Shown: positions 31,561-40,531 of the stretch, piece by piece
How positions within the stretch are numbered: the stretch's first letter is position 1
How the letters are laid out: every line of letters begins with the position of its first letter
Assembly (NCBI GenBank): GCA_002450095.1
Contig: DJYK01000027.1
Coordinates: 1-43,255, forward strand
Direction of reading: 5' to 3'
DNA from: Mageeibacillus sp. UBA6980
Lineage (GTDB): Bacteria; Bacillota; Clostridia; Saccharofermentanales; Saccharofermentanaceae
DNA length: 43,255 nt
Program-made: the position numbers and the translations under genes
Notes under the pieces: generated by a model
Seen by the model: the letters and a program-made list of their open reading frames with translations, nothing else
Told to the model about the DNA's origin: nothing
Database searches by the model: none

Positions 31561-33197
31561 TCTTCCGCCGTAAAGGCTTGAGTTTAACATTGTTACTTGC
31601 GAGCACGCCGATGATCCTGTCGGGGTGCTCTTTTGATTCCGGTGTTTCCGTCTCTGCCGGTATTACGCAGATGAATGTATTAAATGACAGTCTTAATGCC
31701 GCGTCTTCGTCCTGTGCCGCATATGAGATATTCGTCGGGTCGTATCGTGACAGTAACGGGGACGGGATAGGAGATATTAACGGTATCACCGAATCTCTTG
31801 ATCATATCAGCGGCATGGGTTTTGACATGATCTGGTTAACTCCGGTGTTTACATCTCCGACTTATCATAAGTACGACGTAGAAGATTACTATACGATAGA
31901 TCCTTCATTCGGAGATCTGTCCGATCTCGAGGAGCTCATAAACGAATGTCATGAGCGCGGGATATCCGTGATAACGGACTTTGTAATGAATCATACATCG
32001 GTAGAACACGAGTGGTTTATTGAAGCCTCTGACGCGGTCAGAGGGTGTCTTACGGAAGAAGATCTCGAGGAAGCCGCATCTCAATGCGAATATGTCGATT
32101 ACTATAACTTCAGCATGAGCGGCGGAAGCGGATATGTGAAGCTTCCGGATTCCGAAGTGTACTATGAAGCCGAATTCTGGGAAGGAATGCCCGATCTGAA
32201 CCTCTCGTCGGAGGCAGTAAGGAATGAGCTTCTGGACGCGGCATCGTACTGGCTCTCCGAAGGAGTGGACGGATTCAGGTTGGATGCCGTCACCTACTTC
32301 TATTCGGGCTCGGATCAGGGAAATATAGATTATCTGACAGGTTTTGTTGACCGCGTAAGATCGGTTGCTCCTTCTTCTTATATAGTCTGTGAGGCATGGA
32401 CCGATCCTATTACATACATACCCTACTATCAAAGCGGAGTTGACGGTATGTTCAATTTCTCTTTCTCCGGCAAAGACGGTGTTATCGGCAGAGTCGCGGG
32501 CGGTCTGTCTCCCGCTTCGTCTTACGGTTCATCCGTCGCGGACTATCAGGAACGACTTGAAGAATTGGCGGGAGTGCCTTTGTCCTCAGATGCATCATTC
32601 TATACGAATCACGATATGGGGCGTTCTGCCGGATATTTTGCAGGCGATGAGGCATCATACCGCGTCCGGCTTGCCGGAGCTCTCAATCTTCTTATGAGCG
32701 GAAGGACATTTGTATACTACGGTGAAGAGATAGGCATGAAGGGTTCGGGCTCTGATGAGAATTTCCGTGCCCCCATGTACTGGTCCGACGATCCTTCGTT
32801 CAACGGGCTGTGTCAGCCGCCTCCCGGCATGGCTCAGTTCGAGATGAAATACCCTTCATTGGAAGATCAGATCGATGATCCTCTGTCCATATATAACTAC
32901 TATCGTCAGGCGGTTCTTCTACGTTCGTATTTCCCCGTCATCTCTCGCGGCGAAGTGACATTCTATCCCGAACTGTCAGATGATAATATCTGCGTTATCG
33001 AGAAGACTGACGGGGAGGGTGATACTCCCGTTCTTATCGCGATCAACACATCTTCCAATGAACAGACGATTGATCTGTCGGCGCTTCCTTACGATCAACT
33101 CGCGGCAGTCCTTGCAGTCTCTTACGATGAAGCGACCCTCTCAGGCGGAACCCTTACTTTGCCTCCGTTCTTCATAGCAGTACTGACCGGATCTTGA
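31557..33197 (+). CDS. Lipid-anchored alpha-amylase family (GH13) glycosidase
   Basis: A 546-residue GH13 enzyme exported as a lipoprotein (lipobox LSGC, Cys24). The start is GTG overlapping the preceding stop. The (beta/alpha)8 barrel shows all conserved regions: DFVMNHTS (region I), GFRLDAVT with the nucleophile Asp (II), VCEAWTD with the acid/base Glu (III), and FYTNHDMGR with the stabilising Asp (IV). A DSNGDGIGDINGI segment near the start is the calcium/domain-B type signature of alpha-amylases and oligo-glucosidases. A C-terminal beta domain is present. It probably degrades starch-derived oligosaccharides at the cell surface. The last 76 bases overlap the convergent gene. Confidence 0.93.
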   Translation: MIFRRKGLSLTLLLASTPMILSGCSFDSGVSVSAGITQMNVLNDSLNAASSSCAAYEIFVGSYRDSNGDGIGDINGITESLDHISGMGFDMIWLTPVFTSPTYHKYDVEDYYTIDPSFGDLSDLEELINECHERGISVITDFVMNHTSVEHEWFIEASDAVRGCLTEEDLEEAASQCEYVDYYNFSMSGGSGYVKLPDSEVYYEAEFWEGMPDLNLSSEAVRNELLDAASYWLSEGVDGFRLDAVTYFYSGSDQGNIDYLTGFVDRVRSVAPSSYIVCEAWTDPITYIPYYQSGVDGMFNFSFSGKDGVIGRVAGGLSPASSYGSSVADYQERLEELAGVPLSSDASFYTNHDMGRSAGYFAGDEASYRVRLAGALNLLMSGRTFVYYGEEIGMKGSGSDENFRAPMYWSDDPSFNGLCQPPPGMAQFEMKYPSLEDQIDDPLSIYNYYRQAVLLRSYFPVISRGEVTFYPELSDDNICVIEKTDGEGDTPVLIAINTSSNEQTIDLSALPYDQLAAVLAVSYDEATLSGGTLTLPPFFIAVLTGS

Positions 33198-33976
33198 TCC
33201 GGCATCTGTTTACGAACCACGCATTTCCTCGCTATCGCGCCTATCAGGACACCGATCAGCTCTTTTATGGTCTCATAGTCCGGCCGGTAATATTTATCTC
33301 CCGGGATCAGGATAACATCCCTGTTGATATAAAGACCGGAACTTATGTAATTATCTATCTTATCCAAATTATCCGATACGTAGCCGAAGTCGCTTAATGC
33401 GCCCAGGTATTCAAGGAACCCGCATCTGTCATACTCAGGAAAAGGTATGGAGAAATCAGGATAGACGGTGCCTTTCCGAAGATCAAGTCTGGCATCATAC
33501 TTATACTCAATATGCATATCATCGAGGATCGAAGCAATAACTGTCTCGAACTGTGAGCGCATCTTTATTCCGTTGTAGATGTAAGGATGTTTGATCTCCA
33601 CGCTGCACTGATTATTGCTCATTGAATTCCACAGATCCATATTAAAAGGATTACCCTGCGGTCTTATTATCTTATATTCTCCGGATATCTGTGCAAGAGA
33701 ACCGGAATGCTCATTCTTCCAGTCCTCGAGAAGGTTATTCAATTGCTCCTTAAGAGTCTTCCTCTCATTGGCTATTCGTGACAATCTGTCCCACAGGGAA
33801 TTGCTTGAAGATATCCTCCTTTTAACTATCTTTCCGGTCGACTTATCTTTTGTATAGTAAGATATGACCGTCTTGTTTCCCCGATGAGTGAAAGTTACCG
33901 TCGGTGTTTTTTCTAAACGTTCTTTCAAATAGATATAACGACCAATGAAGTATTCTCTTGGTCTCCCGTATTCCAT
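33122..33976 (-). CDS. Hypothetical protein with PD-(D/E)XK nuclease-like C-terminal half
   Basis: A 284-residue protein. The N-terminal half is basic and helical (residues about 35-105). The second half has SQFETVIASILDDMHIEYKY, then VYPDFSIPF and GFLEYLGAL, which resemble the helix, PD and ExK-like strands of the PD-(D/E)XK fold, with the Lys position replaced (EYLG). Similar proteins are common as orphans in Lachnospiraceae; activity is unknown. The C-terminal 25 or so residues are encoded antisense to the end of the amylase gene. The start lacks a good ribosome-binding site. The gene seems monocistronic and could be an accessory acquisition. Confidence 0.65.
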   Translation of the reverse strand: MEYGRPREYFIGRYIYLKERLEKTPTVTFTHRGNKTVISYYTKDKSTGKIVKRRISSSNSLWDRLSRIANERKTLKEQLNNLLEDWKNEHSGSLAQISGEYKIIRPQGNPFNMDLWNSMSNNQCSVEIKHPYIYNGIKMRSQFETVIASILDDMHIEYKYDARLDLRKGTVYPDFSIPFPEYDRCGFLEYLGALSDFGYVSDNLDKIDNYISSGLYINRDVILIPGDKYYRPDYETIKELIGVLIGAIARKCVVRKQMPDQDPVSTAMKNGGKVRVPPERVASS

Positions 33977-34077
33977 ACGTAGAAACTACTACCATTGATG
34001 GCCTTTTTCAATCCCTAATTATCCGATATTTACAGGTCGGGACTTTAAGTGGATCCGTTTTAGGATTATGGACACAT

Positions 34078-34122
34078 AAAAAGTCTCAAAACGGGGTAAA
34101 ATGATCGATTTTGGGACTTTTT
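34078..34122. terminator. Bidirectional hairpin terminator
   Basis: AAAAAGTCTCAAAA (34078-34091) pairs with TTTTGGGACTTTTT (34109-34122) with one G-U pair and a 17-base loop. A- and T-runs at both ends allow termination in either direction; the clear client is the minus-strand tcdA operon ending at 34127. Confidence 0.8.
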
Positions 34123-34126
34123 GGGA

Positions 34127-34843
34127 TTATTTTATGTTGGTTAAGTCCTTTATTATCTGACTTGCCATAATGAGGCCCATGACGGAGGGCGTGAAGGCGG
34201 ATGAGCCCGGAACATGGCGGCCTGTCATCGGGTCGGCCTGCCCGCCGACTATATTCTTATTAGGATCTTCCCTTGAATAGACGACCTTAACATCTTTGAT
34301 CCCGCGGTTCTTAAGTTCGCGTCGCATTACCTTGGCGAGCGGGCAGACGGAGGTCTTACTTATGTCGGCAACCTCAAACATCTCGGGGTTCATTTTGCCT
34401 CCTGCCCCCATTGCGCTTATAACAGGGACACCTGCTTTCTTGGCCTGTGCGATGATTTCCGTCTTAGCGGCGACGGTATCTACGCAATCGGCGACATAAT
34501 CGTAATCAGAGAAATTGAATTGCGAGGCGGTCTCCGGAAGAAAGAAGCACTTCTTTACTTCAACATCGGCATTGGGATTGATGTCGCGAATGCGTTCTGC
34601 CATCACATCAACTTTGTATCTGCCGATGGTGGAGTGCAGTGCGATTATCTGACGGTTGAGGTTGGTGACGGAGACCGTATCATTATCAACCAATACGAAA
34701 GAGCCGATGCCCGATCGGGCGAGTGCCTCGACGACATATCCGCCGACTCCGCCTATGCCGAATACGGCGACGGTCTTGTCCTTCAATGAACAGACGTTAT
34801 CCCTGCCGATCAAGAGTTCAAGTCGTTCAAACTGATCTTCCAT
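34127..34843 (-). CDS. tcdA: tRNA threonylcarbamoyladenosine dehydratase
   Basis: A 238-residue E1-like (ThiF/MoeB superfamily) enzyme that cyclises the t6A modification at tRNA position 37. It opens with RLELLIGRDNV, has the ATP-binding FGIGGVGGYVVEALAR, DNDTVSVTNLNRQI, and the TcdA-type ISAMGAGGKMNPE and end segment GSSAFTPSVMGLIMAS. There is no C-terminal zinc CxxC pair as in ThiF/MoeB, which supports TcdA. The ATG overlaps the end of glxK by 17 bases, with GAGG upstream inside that gene. Confidence 0.94.
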   Translation of the reverse strand: MEDQFERLELLIGRDNVCSLKDKTVAVFGIGGVGGYVVEALARSGIGSFVLVDNDTVSVTNLNRQIIALHSTIGRYKVDVMAERIRDINPNADVEVKKCFFLPETASQFNFSDYDYVADCVDTVAAKTEIIAQAKKAGVPVISAMGAGGKMNPEMFEVADISKTSVCPLAKVMRRELKNRGIKDVKVVYSREDPNKNIVGGQADPMTGRHVPGSSAFTPSVMGLIMASQIIKDLTNIK

Positions 34844-35930
34844 TAAATACCTCGTATGCTTTTTGAGTCAGAAGGGCGGCCGCATTTCTCATTGATTCCT
34901 CCTGCGGTATTCCTTTCGAGATAGAATATACCTCATCAAACACCGTATCGCTAAGCCCTTCTCCTGTACAGCCTGCGAATGCGATCACTCTTGCTCCGGA
35001 CTTTCTGCCGAGAAGGGCGATCTTGGAGGGCAATTTACCCATTATGGTCTGTTCGTCTAACCGCCCTTCGCCTGTTATAACATAATCGGAATCGTGTATC
35101 ACTTCTCCGAGACCCGTTCTGTCTATGATCAGATCTGCGCCCGGAACGGTCTTGCCGTTAAGGAAGAATCTGAATGCGAATCCGAGACCTCCGGCCGCTC
35201 CGTCTCCCGGGACCAGACCCTCATCGCCCGCGATCTTCAAAAAACCATCGATCCATTGATCCATCTTAAGGCAGTCGCTTCTGTCCGCACCTTTCTGCGG
35301 AGCGAACACCATACTGCATCCGTTTATACCGGTAAGCGGATTGGTTACATCACAGGCGATCGTAAATGTGCACTCGCGGATGCGCGGATCCATAGAGGAC
35401 TTATCGATCGAATGAATATCTGATAGTCCGATGGCCCCGGGTCTTATATCAAGGCCTTCATCGTCTGTAAGTCTTAGACCCAGCGCCTGCAGCATTCCCG
35501 CTCCGCAGTCGTTTGTGGAACTTCCGCCGAGTCCTATGATGAACTCGCGGCAACCCTTATCAAGGGCATCTGTGATCATCTGTCCGACGCCGTATGTCGT
35601 CGTATGAAGAGGGTTACGCGAAGAAGGTTCGATCAGCGTCAGACCGCAGGCTGATGCGATATCCATTATGGCGGTCGTACCTTTGATCCCGTATGAGGCA
35701 TTTACCTTTACAGACGGCAGAGGTCCGGTAACTTCAACGGTATGTACGGTTCCGTTTACGGCTTTGGTCATAACGGCAGAAGTTCCTTCCCCGCCGTCTG
35801 CAACCTCATATATCAGGATCCGGGCGTCAGGGACGGCCTTCAATATTCCCTCAGAAATGGCAACGCCCGCCTCGTATGAGGTGAGCGAGCCTTTAAACGA
35901 ATCAGTTGCTATAACTATTCTCTTATTCAA
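34827..35930 (-). CDS. glxK: Glycerate kinase
   Basis: A 367-residue glycerate kinase (GarK/GlxK family) phosphorylating D-glycerate, feeding 2- or 3-phosphoglycerate into lower glycolysis. Family blocks: ATDSFKGSLTSYEA at the N terminus, EVADGGEGT, GLGGSSTNDCGAGMLQALG, GDGAAGGLGFAF and TGEGRLDEQT. The start is TTG overlapping the previous stop (TTGA), with AAGAAGG unusually close (two bases); this placement is forced by the conserved first strand. The middle gene of DUF4349-glxK-tcdA. Alternative symbols glxK/garK cannot be separated by sequence alone. Confidence 0.93.
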   Translation of the reverse strand: MNKRIVIATDSFKGSLTSYEAGVAISEGILKAVPDARILIYEVADGGEGTSAVMTKAVNGTVHTVEVTGPLPSVKVNASYGIKGTTAIMDIASACGLTLIEPSSRNPLHTTTYGVGQMITDALDKGCREFIIGLGGSSTNDCGAGMLQALGLRLTDDEGLDIRPGAIGLSDIHSIDKSSMDPRIRECTFTIACDVTNPLTGINGCSMVFAPQKGADRSDCLKMDQWIDGFLKIAGDEGLVPGDGAAGGLGFAFRFFLNGKTVPGADLIIDRTGLGEVIHDSDYVITGEGRLDEQTIMGKLPSKIALLGRKSGARVIAFAGCTGEGLSDTVFDEVYSISKGIPQEESMRNAAALLTQKAYEVFNGRSV

Positions 35931-36994
35931 TCCTTCTTATCGGGGGCGGGAGCGGAAGGTTCAGACTTAACTGCTTTGGCCGCCTTTTTCTTTCTCATCT
36001 TTTTGATAATTACTTTGATAATGATTACCGCAGCAACTGTCAGAACGATTATAACAGCAATTCCGATCACATTCTCGGCGAACCAGATGCCCAGATCCTG
36101 TAAAGATTCTTTCGCCCTGTCGATTCCGTCGCGGAATGCTTCCCCGAACTTCTCTCCGTATGTCTTGATGCGGGGTTCTTCGGGCTCTGTCTCTTCGAGG
36201 ACTTCGGTGATGTTGAGGTTCAAAGTGCTGTATGAGGAGAGATTCTCGAGGACTCGAAGTTGACTCTCGTAACTCTCGATCTGGTATCTGACATATGTCA
36301 ATTCATTCTGGAGCTGAAGAACGATATCGAGTGAATCTGCATCTGCGAGAAGAGAGTTTAAGGTCTCCTGCTCAACCCGGAGTGATTCTATCCTTGCCTG
36401 TGTGTCTGCATATGTAAGCGTAACATCCTCTGTGTTCTCGCTCGTATTTGTGATTATCGCGGCTGTGCCGATCGAGCGTACGAGGGCATCAAGTCCTTCG
36501 GAAGACACACGGATCGTATAGCTTGCCCGTCTTAAGTCTCCGGCATTTCCCGTTCCGCTGAAGGTCTTGCTCTCGATGTATCCGCCGAGTGAACTGATCT
36601 GATCCTCGATATCGGATGTGAGTTCATTAAAGTGAAGTGTCTCGCAGGTCATCGAGACATTCCTTATGAGCATGCGCTCCGTAAGGTCGGCTTCCGTAGC
36701 CTGTATGCTCCCGTTTTCGGCTCCTGCCGAAGAAGAACCTGAGTAGTATTCCTCTGCCGGCGCTTCCGTGTAGGCATAATCTGCTTCATAGTCGGCAGTA
36801 GCGGCGCCCTCGGCGTAGAATCCTTCGACGTAAGCGGTATCAGCGGAATTATAGGATCTTACTTCCGCTGTTGTCTCAACGGCCATTTGCAGCTCTTCGT
36901 CTCTCAATGCATGTGATCGTGATCTTGAACATCCTGCCAGGAGCATAACTGCCGTAAGTGAAACGGCTAATATGTTAATAACATTCTTTTTCAT
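35927..36994 (-). CDS. DUF4349 lipoprotein
   Basis: A 355-residue membrane-linked protein. The N-terminal lipobox LLAGC gives Cys22; an acidic low-complexity linker follows (about 45-100), and then the DUF4349 domain (from RMLIRNVSMTCETLHFNELT) with a predicted coiled coil around QARIESLRVEQETLNSLL. A C-terminal membrane helix (IGIAVIIVLTVAAVIIIKVII) and a Lys-rich tail come last. Start ATG at 36994 has CGGAGGG at a good distance; ATG at 37000 is too close to it. The function of DUF4349 is unknown. Its stop is coupled to glxK. Confidence 0.87.
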   Translation of the reverse strand: MKKNVINILAVSLTAVMLLAGCSRSRSHALRDEELQMAVETTAEVRSYNSADTAYVEGFYAEGAATADYEADYAYTEAPAEEYYSGSSSAGAENGSIQATEADLTERMLIRNVSMTCETLHFNELTSDIEDQISSLGGYIESKTFSGTGNAGDLRRASYTIRVSSEGLDALVRSIGTAAIITNTSENTEDVTLTYADTQARIESLRVEQETLNSLLADADSLDIVLQLQNELTYVRYQIESYESQLRVLENLSSYSTLNLNITEVLEETEPEEPRIKTYGEKFGEAFRDGIDRAKESLQDLGIWFAENVIGIAVIIVLTVAAVIIIKVIIKKMRKKKAAKAVKSEPSAPAPDKKD

Positions 36995-37075
36995 CTTCAT
37001 AACCCTCCGTTCGGTCGTGTTACCCATTAGACGGAATTTTTAAGAAGATGGTCACATAAAAGTTTTTGCTGTCGA

Positions 37076-37084
37076 TGTTATAAT
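37076..37084 (+). promoter_or_regulatory. Extended -10 promoter element of the ATP-grasp gene
   Basis: TGT-TATAAT at 37076-37084. No convincing -35 box lies at the usual distance. The expected transcript start near 37091 makes the GTG at 37116 the most plausible start codon. Confidence 0.5.
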
Positions 37085-37115
37085 CTATTTGAATAACCAA
37101 CGGATGGTGTTTAAC

Positions 37116-38801
37116 GTGCGCAATATAGTCATAGTTGAAGCGATATCGACAGGATATAATTTTGTCGAAGATGTCGTAAGAAGAGGCTACAATCCGATTG
37201 TACTTGAATATGAGACTGAAGGATCGGATGATTACGACTCCGTAAGGAAAGAATCTCATGAGAATTATTACAGACAGCCGACGATAATCAAGATTAACGG
37301 TGATTATGACAGAACACTGAAGATCGTGAGAGAACTTGATCCCGTGCTGGTAGTTGCAGGCTCTGAGCTTGGAGTGAATACGGCAGTGCATTTGGCCGAT
37401 GACCTTGGCCTCCCCGGTAATTCATATGCCGATATCAAGGCAATGACGTTGAAGGACCATATGCATGAAGCGCTGAAGAAGGCGGGTATCCGATATATTA
37501 AGGGGCAGGTCGTCTCAACTGTTGAGCAGGCTGTTGCTTTCTGTAAGGAAAACGGATTGGAACAGGCGGTCGTAAAACCCCTGGAGAGTGCCGGAAGCAT
37601 GGGAATGTACCTTTGCGACAATATCGATGATGTAAAAAATGCCGTTAGCTCTTTGCTCAAATCAAAGAGTATGTATGGTTTTGATATAGATGCCGCTCTT
37701 GTCCAGGAACGTATAATCGGGGAAGAGTATATAGTTAATACCGTCTCATGTAATGGCGTGCATAAACTTAATTCCATCCTCCGTTACAACAAGATAAAGA
37801 CGGAAGAGGGCGGATATATCTACGACTATATCGAGACACTGAGCCGCCTCGAGTCCGAACACACGGCGATGGTCGAGTATGCTTATAAGGTCGCGGATGC
37901 CATAGGTGTCAGGTACGGTATGATCCACGGTGAGTATATGATAGATAAGAACGGACCGGTCCTCATCGAGGTAAACTGCCGCCCGATGGGATGTACTATG
38001 ACCGATGAGTATCTGGATCTTATCTATGGTCAGCATGAATCCGATACTACTATTGATGCCTATCTTGACCCGGAAGGGTTTACGGCAAGTCTCAATAAAC
38101 CCTACAAACCTCTTCGCAAGGGTGTGTTGAAGCTCATTATGGTCCCCAAGGACATGGAGGCCGAAGACCATCCGATCCTCGAAGTGGCAAAGCATCTTCG
38201 AAGCACATACAGGATATCCGGTTCATTGAGCGACGATCCGGTCCGGTATATAAAGACGCGTGATCTCGAATCTGCCGGAGGGATCGTATATCTCGTACAC
38301 GATGATGAGAATGTTGTCAAAAGCGATCTCGAACTGTTAAGGAAGATCGAGAAGAAGTATTTCTCGTTTCTTCTAAGTGAGGGCATGTCGAGAAGGTGGT
38401 TTACCGAAGCCGCGGTCGGATCACCTGATGTCGGTAAGATCCGCCGGGAGTGCGGTTGTTACGGAGCGGTGCTCTACGCCGGGGATAAGCCGCAGGAGAT
38501 TCAGGGCATACAGTGTGTCTGCCCGGAGACTTTAAGTGATGCGCATAAGGGCTTTAATAACGTCATCATCGGCTATCAGGAAAGCCTTGTTAAGCTTAAT
38601 GAGACAAAGTGCTTAAGACTTATCTTCGAGACGATAGATAAGGTAAAGCCCGGCGGAAGGGTCATCATTCCGTCGAGTACATATGAATATCTGTCTTATA
38701 AGAGAGAGGGCGCTGAGCTTCTTCTGGAGGTCAAGGGTCTCTCCATCGAGCCTCCTGTTCAGGGAATTAACGACTACGTTATCGGTCTTAAGGAAAGATA
38801 A
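37116..38801 (+). CDS. ATP-grasp domain ligase-like protein
   Basis: About 561 residues. The start is uncertain: GTG at 37116 has GGATGGTG seven bases upstream and begins directly at the first strand RNIVIVEAISTG, while in-frame upstream codons (37089, 37104) lie too close to the -10 element or lack a ribosome-binding site. The central ATP-grasp fold shows VVKPLESAGSMGMYLC, VQERIIGEEYIVNTV, GMIHGEYMID and the metal-binding LIEVNCRPMG. This resembles carboxylate-amine ligases of the BacD/L-amino-acid ligase kind. The last 160 residues include TIDKVKPGGRVIIP, which recalls a methyltransferase end; that is weak inference. Coupled to the truncated transporter gene two bases downstream. Product unknown. 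Confidence 0.82.
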   Translation: MRNIVIVEAISTGYNFVEDVVRRGYNPIVLEYETEGSDDYDSVRKESHENYYRQPTIIKINGDYDRTLKIVRELDPVLVVAGSELGVNTAVHLADDLGLPGNSYADIKAMTLKDHMHEALKKAGIRYIKGQVVSTVEQAVAFCKENGLEQAVVKPLESAGSMGMYLCDNIDDVKNAVSSLLKSKSMYGFDIDAALVQERIIGEEYIVNTVSCNGVHKLNSILRYNKIKTEEGGYIYDYIETLSRLESEHTAMVEYAYKVADAIGVRYGMIHGEYMIDKNGPVLIEVNCRPMGCTMTDEYLDLIYGQHESDTTIDAYLDPEGFTASLNKPYKPLRKGVLKLIMVPKDMEAEDHPILEVAKHLRSTYRISGSLSDDPVRYIKTRDLESAGGIVYLVHDDENVVKSDLELLRKIEKKYFSFLLSEGMSRRWFTEAAVGSPDVGKIRRECGCYGAVLYAGDKPQEIQGIQCVCPETLSDAHKGFNNVIIGYQESLVKLNETKCLRLIFETIDKVKPGGRVIIPSSTYEYLSYKREGAELLLEVKGLSIEPPVQGINDYVIGLKER

Positions 38802-38803
38802 AA

Positions 38804-39289
38804 GTGCGAAGCGGAAAGATCCTTAACAAGAAGTTCTTTCAATTCCTCCTGCCCACCGTGTTAAGCACGGTGGCTATTTCGCTTAACGAATTTGTCGACT
38901 GCATTATGGTGTCGAATCTGTTAGGTCAGCACGCTATGGCTCTGGTCAACATGGGTACCCCGGTAATGCTGGTCTTCGCCGTTATCTACTCTATGTTCGG
39001 AACAGGCGGAGCGGCGGTGTTCGCATCCCTCTCGGGCGCTCATGAGGAGAAGCAGGCGGGCAAAGTATATACGATGTCTCAGAAGGAGCAGACAAAGATA
39101 GACTGTCTCGATATACTCATCAAAGTCTATCCCGAGGATATCCTGATAGACGTAAGAAGTATAGGAAAGCCTCTCGATACGGCAGGTGCAAAAGGAGATT
39201 TCTCGAACCTCTCGGTGCTCCGTTCCGCAGTGTCTTCTATGACATACGATTACGTTCTCGGCATGAATCAGATGAGACTGATAGTTTAA
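38804..39289 (+). pseudogene. Internally deleted MATE transporter / HATPase fusion remnant
   Basis: A 161-codon frame starting GTG two bases after the ATP-grasp stop, with AAGGAAAG upstream. Residues 1 to about 91 match the N terminus of a MATE exporter (KFFQFLLPTVLSTVAISL, then FGTGGAAVFASLSGAHEEKQAGKV in part). Residues from about 98 match the C-terminal end of a histidine-kinase/anti-sigma-type ATPase domain (DILIDVRSIGKPLD, and NLSVLRSAVSS to YDYVLGMNQ). Full-length clostridial proteins join a complete MATE of some 450 residues to such a domain, so most of both appears deleted in frame near 39075-39090. With only two or three membrane helices it cannot transport; it is either a pseudogene or an assembly collapse. 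Confidence 0.7.
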
Positions 39290-39357
39290 CGCAATACTTG
39301 ATAAACCTCTTTTAATAAATTAGGATAATAACGGAATAAAGGAACAGGAGAGATACT

Positions 39358-39747
39358 ATGGGATTCGGAATCGACATTGGTGATCTTATAAATATCGGGC
39401 TTCAGATCGCCCGTTCGGTAGAAGCGAGAGATGAGTTGCTCGCTTCACAGGCTAAGGCGGAAGCGGCAAGGAAAGAAGCCGAGCGTCAGAAGCATGTTGC
39501 CGCTGCCGAAGCGAAGGCCCTCGAGAACAGAAAGCTTGCCGAGAAGATCGCTAAGGAAAGCGTAGCGATCTCATGCCAAAGCTGCGGAGCGCATCTTGCA
39601 TGCCGTAAGAATTCGATCAGCTTCTGTGAGTTCTGCGGTTCGGCTATCAGAGTTACGGCCGAAGGAAAGGCCTCGGTACTTTCGCCCGAGGCCCGTAAAG
39701 CCGTTATTGACCGCGCGAGAGCGGAACACGATAAGAAGAATCAGTAA
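39358..39747 (+). CDS. Coiled-coil protein with C-terminal zinc ribbon
   Basis: A 129-residue cytosolic protein. An amphipathic start (GIDIGDLINIGLQIARSV) is followed by an Ala/Glu/Lys-rich coiled coil (about 20-67). A zinc-ribbon-like module follows, with Cys73-x2-Cys76 and Cys90-x2-Cys93, then a short charged tail. I do not recognise a named family; the layout recalls small membrane- or chaperone-associated zinc-ribbon proteins. GGAGA lies upstream. It overlaps the convergent lipoprotein by seven bases. Confidence 0.72.
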   Translation: MGFGIDIGDLINIGLQIARSVEARDELLASQAKAEAARKEAERQKHVAAAEAKALENRKLAEKIAKESVAISCQSCGAHLACRKNSISFCEFCGSAIRVTAEGKASVLSPEARKAVIDRARAEHDKKNQ

Positions 39748-40490
39748 AGACTCTCTATATCTATAAGGTTGGAACCGAGTGTTGCACCCGTTTCTTCCGA
39801 GTTCATATGGATAAACACAAACTTCAAAGCGCCATCGGAATCCGAAGCAATGAAGCAGTAATAAGTTCCGTCACCTGTCTTTGTCGCGAGGACTGCGATC
39901 GGGTCATAGATGCTGTTGGCAATACGGAATTTGGCAGCAGTGTCTTCGTCGACGGTAAGGTCCTCCGTTGTCGTCCATCCGCCGGGTAAAGGCGCCTGCG
40001 AGTCTTCTACTAAGACGGTATCGCCGCCGTAGTTCTCTGACATTGCTTCGTAACCGGGCTGGTATACCTTGCTTATCGAAACGTTACCTGACCCGTCATC
40101 CCGGATGTAGACAATTGCCCAATAGGGTACGGCATCGGGCACTACAACGGTTGCATTGCAAAGGAAGCAGTAGATCGTTCCGTCCTGATCGAAGCTTCCG
40201 AGGCAGAGTTCGGGTGTATATCCGACTCCGACGAATCCGTCTAATGCCTGTGTGAACAGATCGTTCAGTTCGGGTGTGACTTCCGTTGATACTGAAGCTT
40301 CCGCAGTAGTGGTCTCGGCAGGTGCAACCGTGGTCTGCGTCTGTGTCTCAAAAGTCTCGGCGGTCTGAACAGTTGTCACCTCGGAGGGCTCCGTTCCTTC
40401 TGTCGTTGCCTCGGAAGACTCCTGTGAGCAGGCGGTAAGGCACGACACGCTTATTGCTGCAGTAAGTGCCAGTGATAAGAATTTTTTCAT
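39741..40490 (-). CDS. Hypothetical lipoprotein
   Basis: A 249-residue secreted lipoprotein. The start at 40490 has AAAGGGG upstream and gives a proper signal peptide with lipobox LTAC (Cys21); upstream in-frame codons are ignored. A Thr/Glu/Ser-rich linker (about 22-85) joins a compact C-terminal domain with aromatic strands (TIYCFLCNATVVVPDAVPYW, and later GTYYCFIASDSDGALKFVFI). It shows no catalytic motif that I recognise. Probably a surface-exposed binding or structural protein; function unknown. Confidence 0.75.
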   Translation of the reverse strand: MKKFLSLALTAAISVSCLTACSQESSEATTEGTEPSEVTTVQTAETFETQTQTTVAPAETTTAEASVSTEVTPELNDLFTQALDGFVGVGYTPELCLGSFDQDGTIYCFLCNATVVVPDAVPYWAIVYIRDDGSGNVSISKVYQPGYEAMSENYGGDTVLVEDSQAPLPGGWTTTEDLTVDEDTAAKFRIANSIYDPIAVLATKTGDGTYYCFIASDSDGALKFVFIHMNSEETGATLGSNLIDIESLY

Positions 40491-40531
40491 AGATGATCCC
40501 CTTTCCATATTCAAAACTGTTAATAAGTGTA

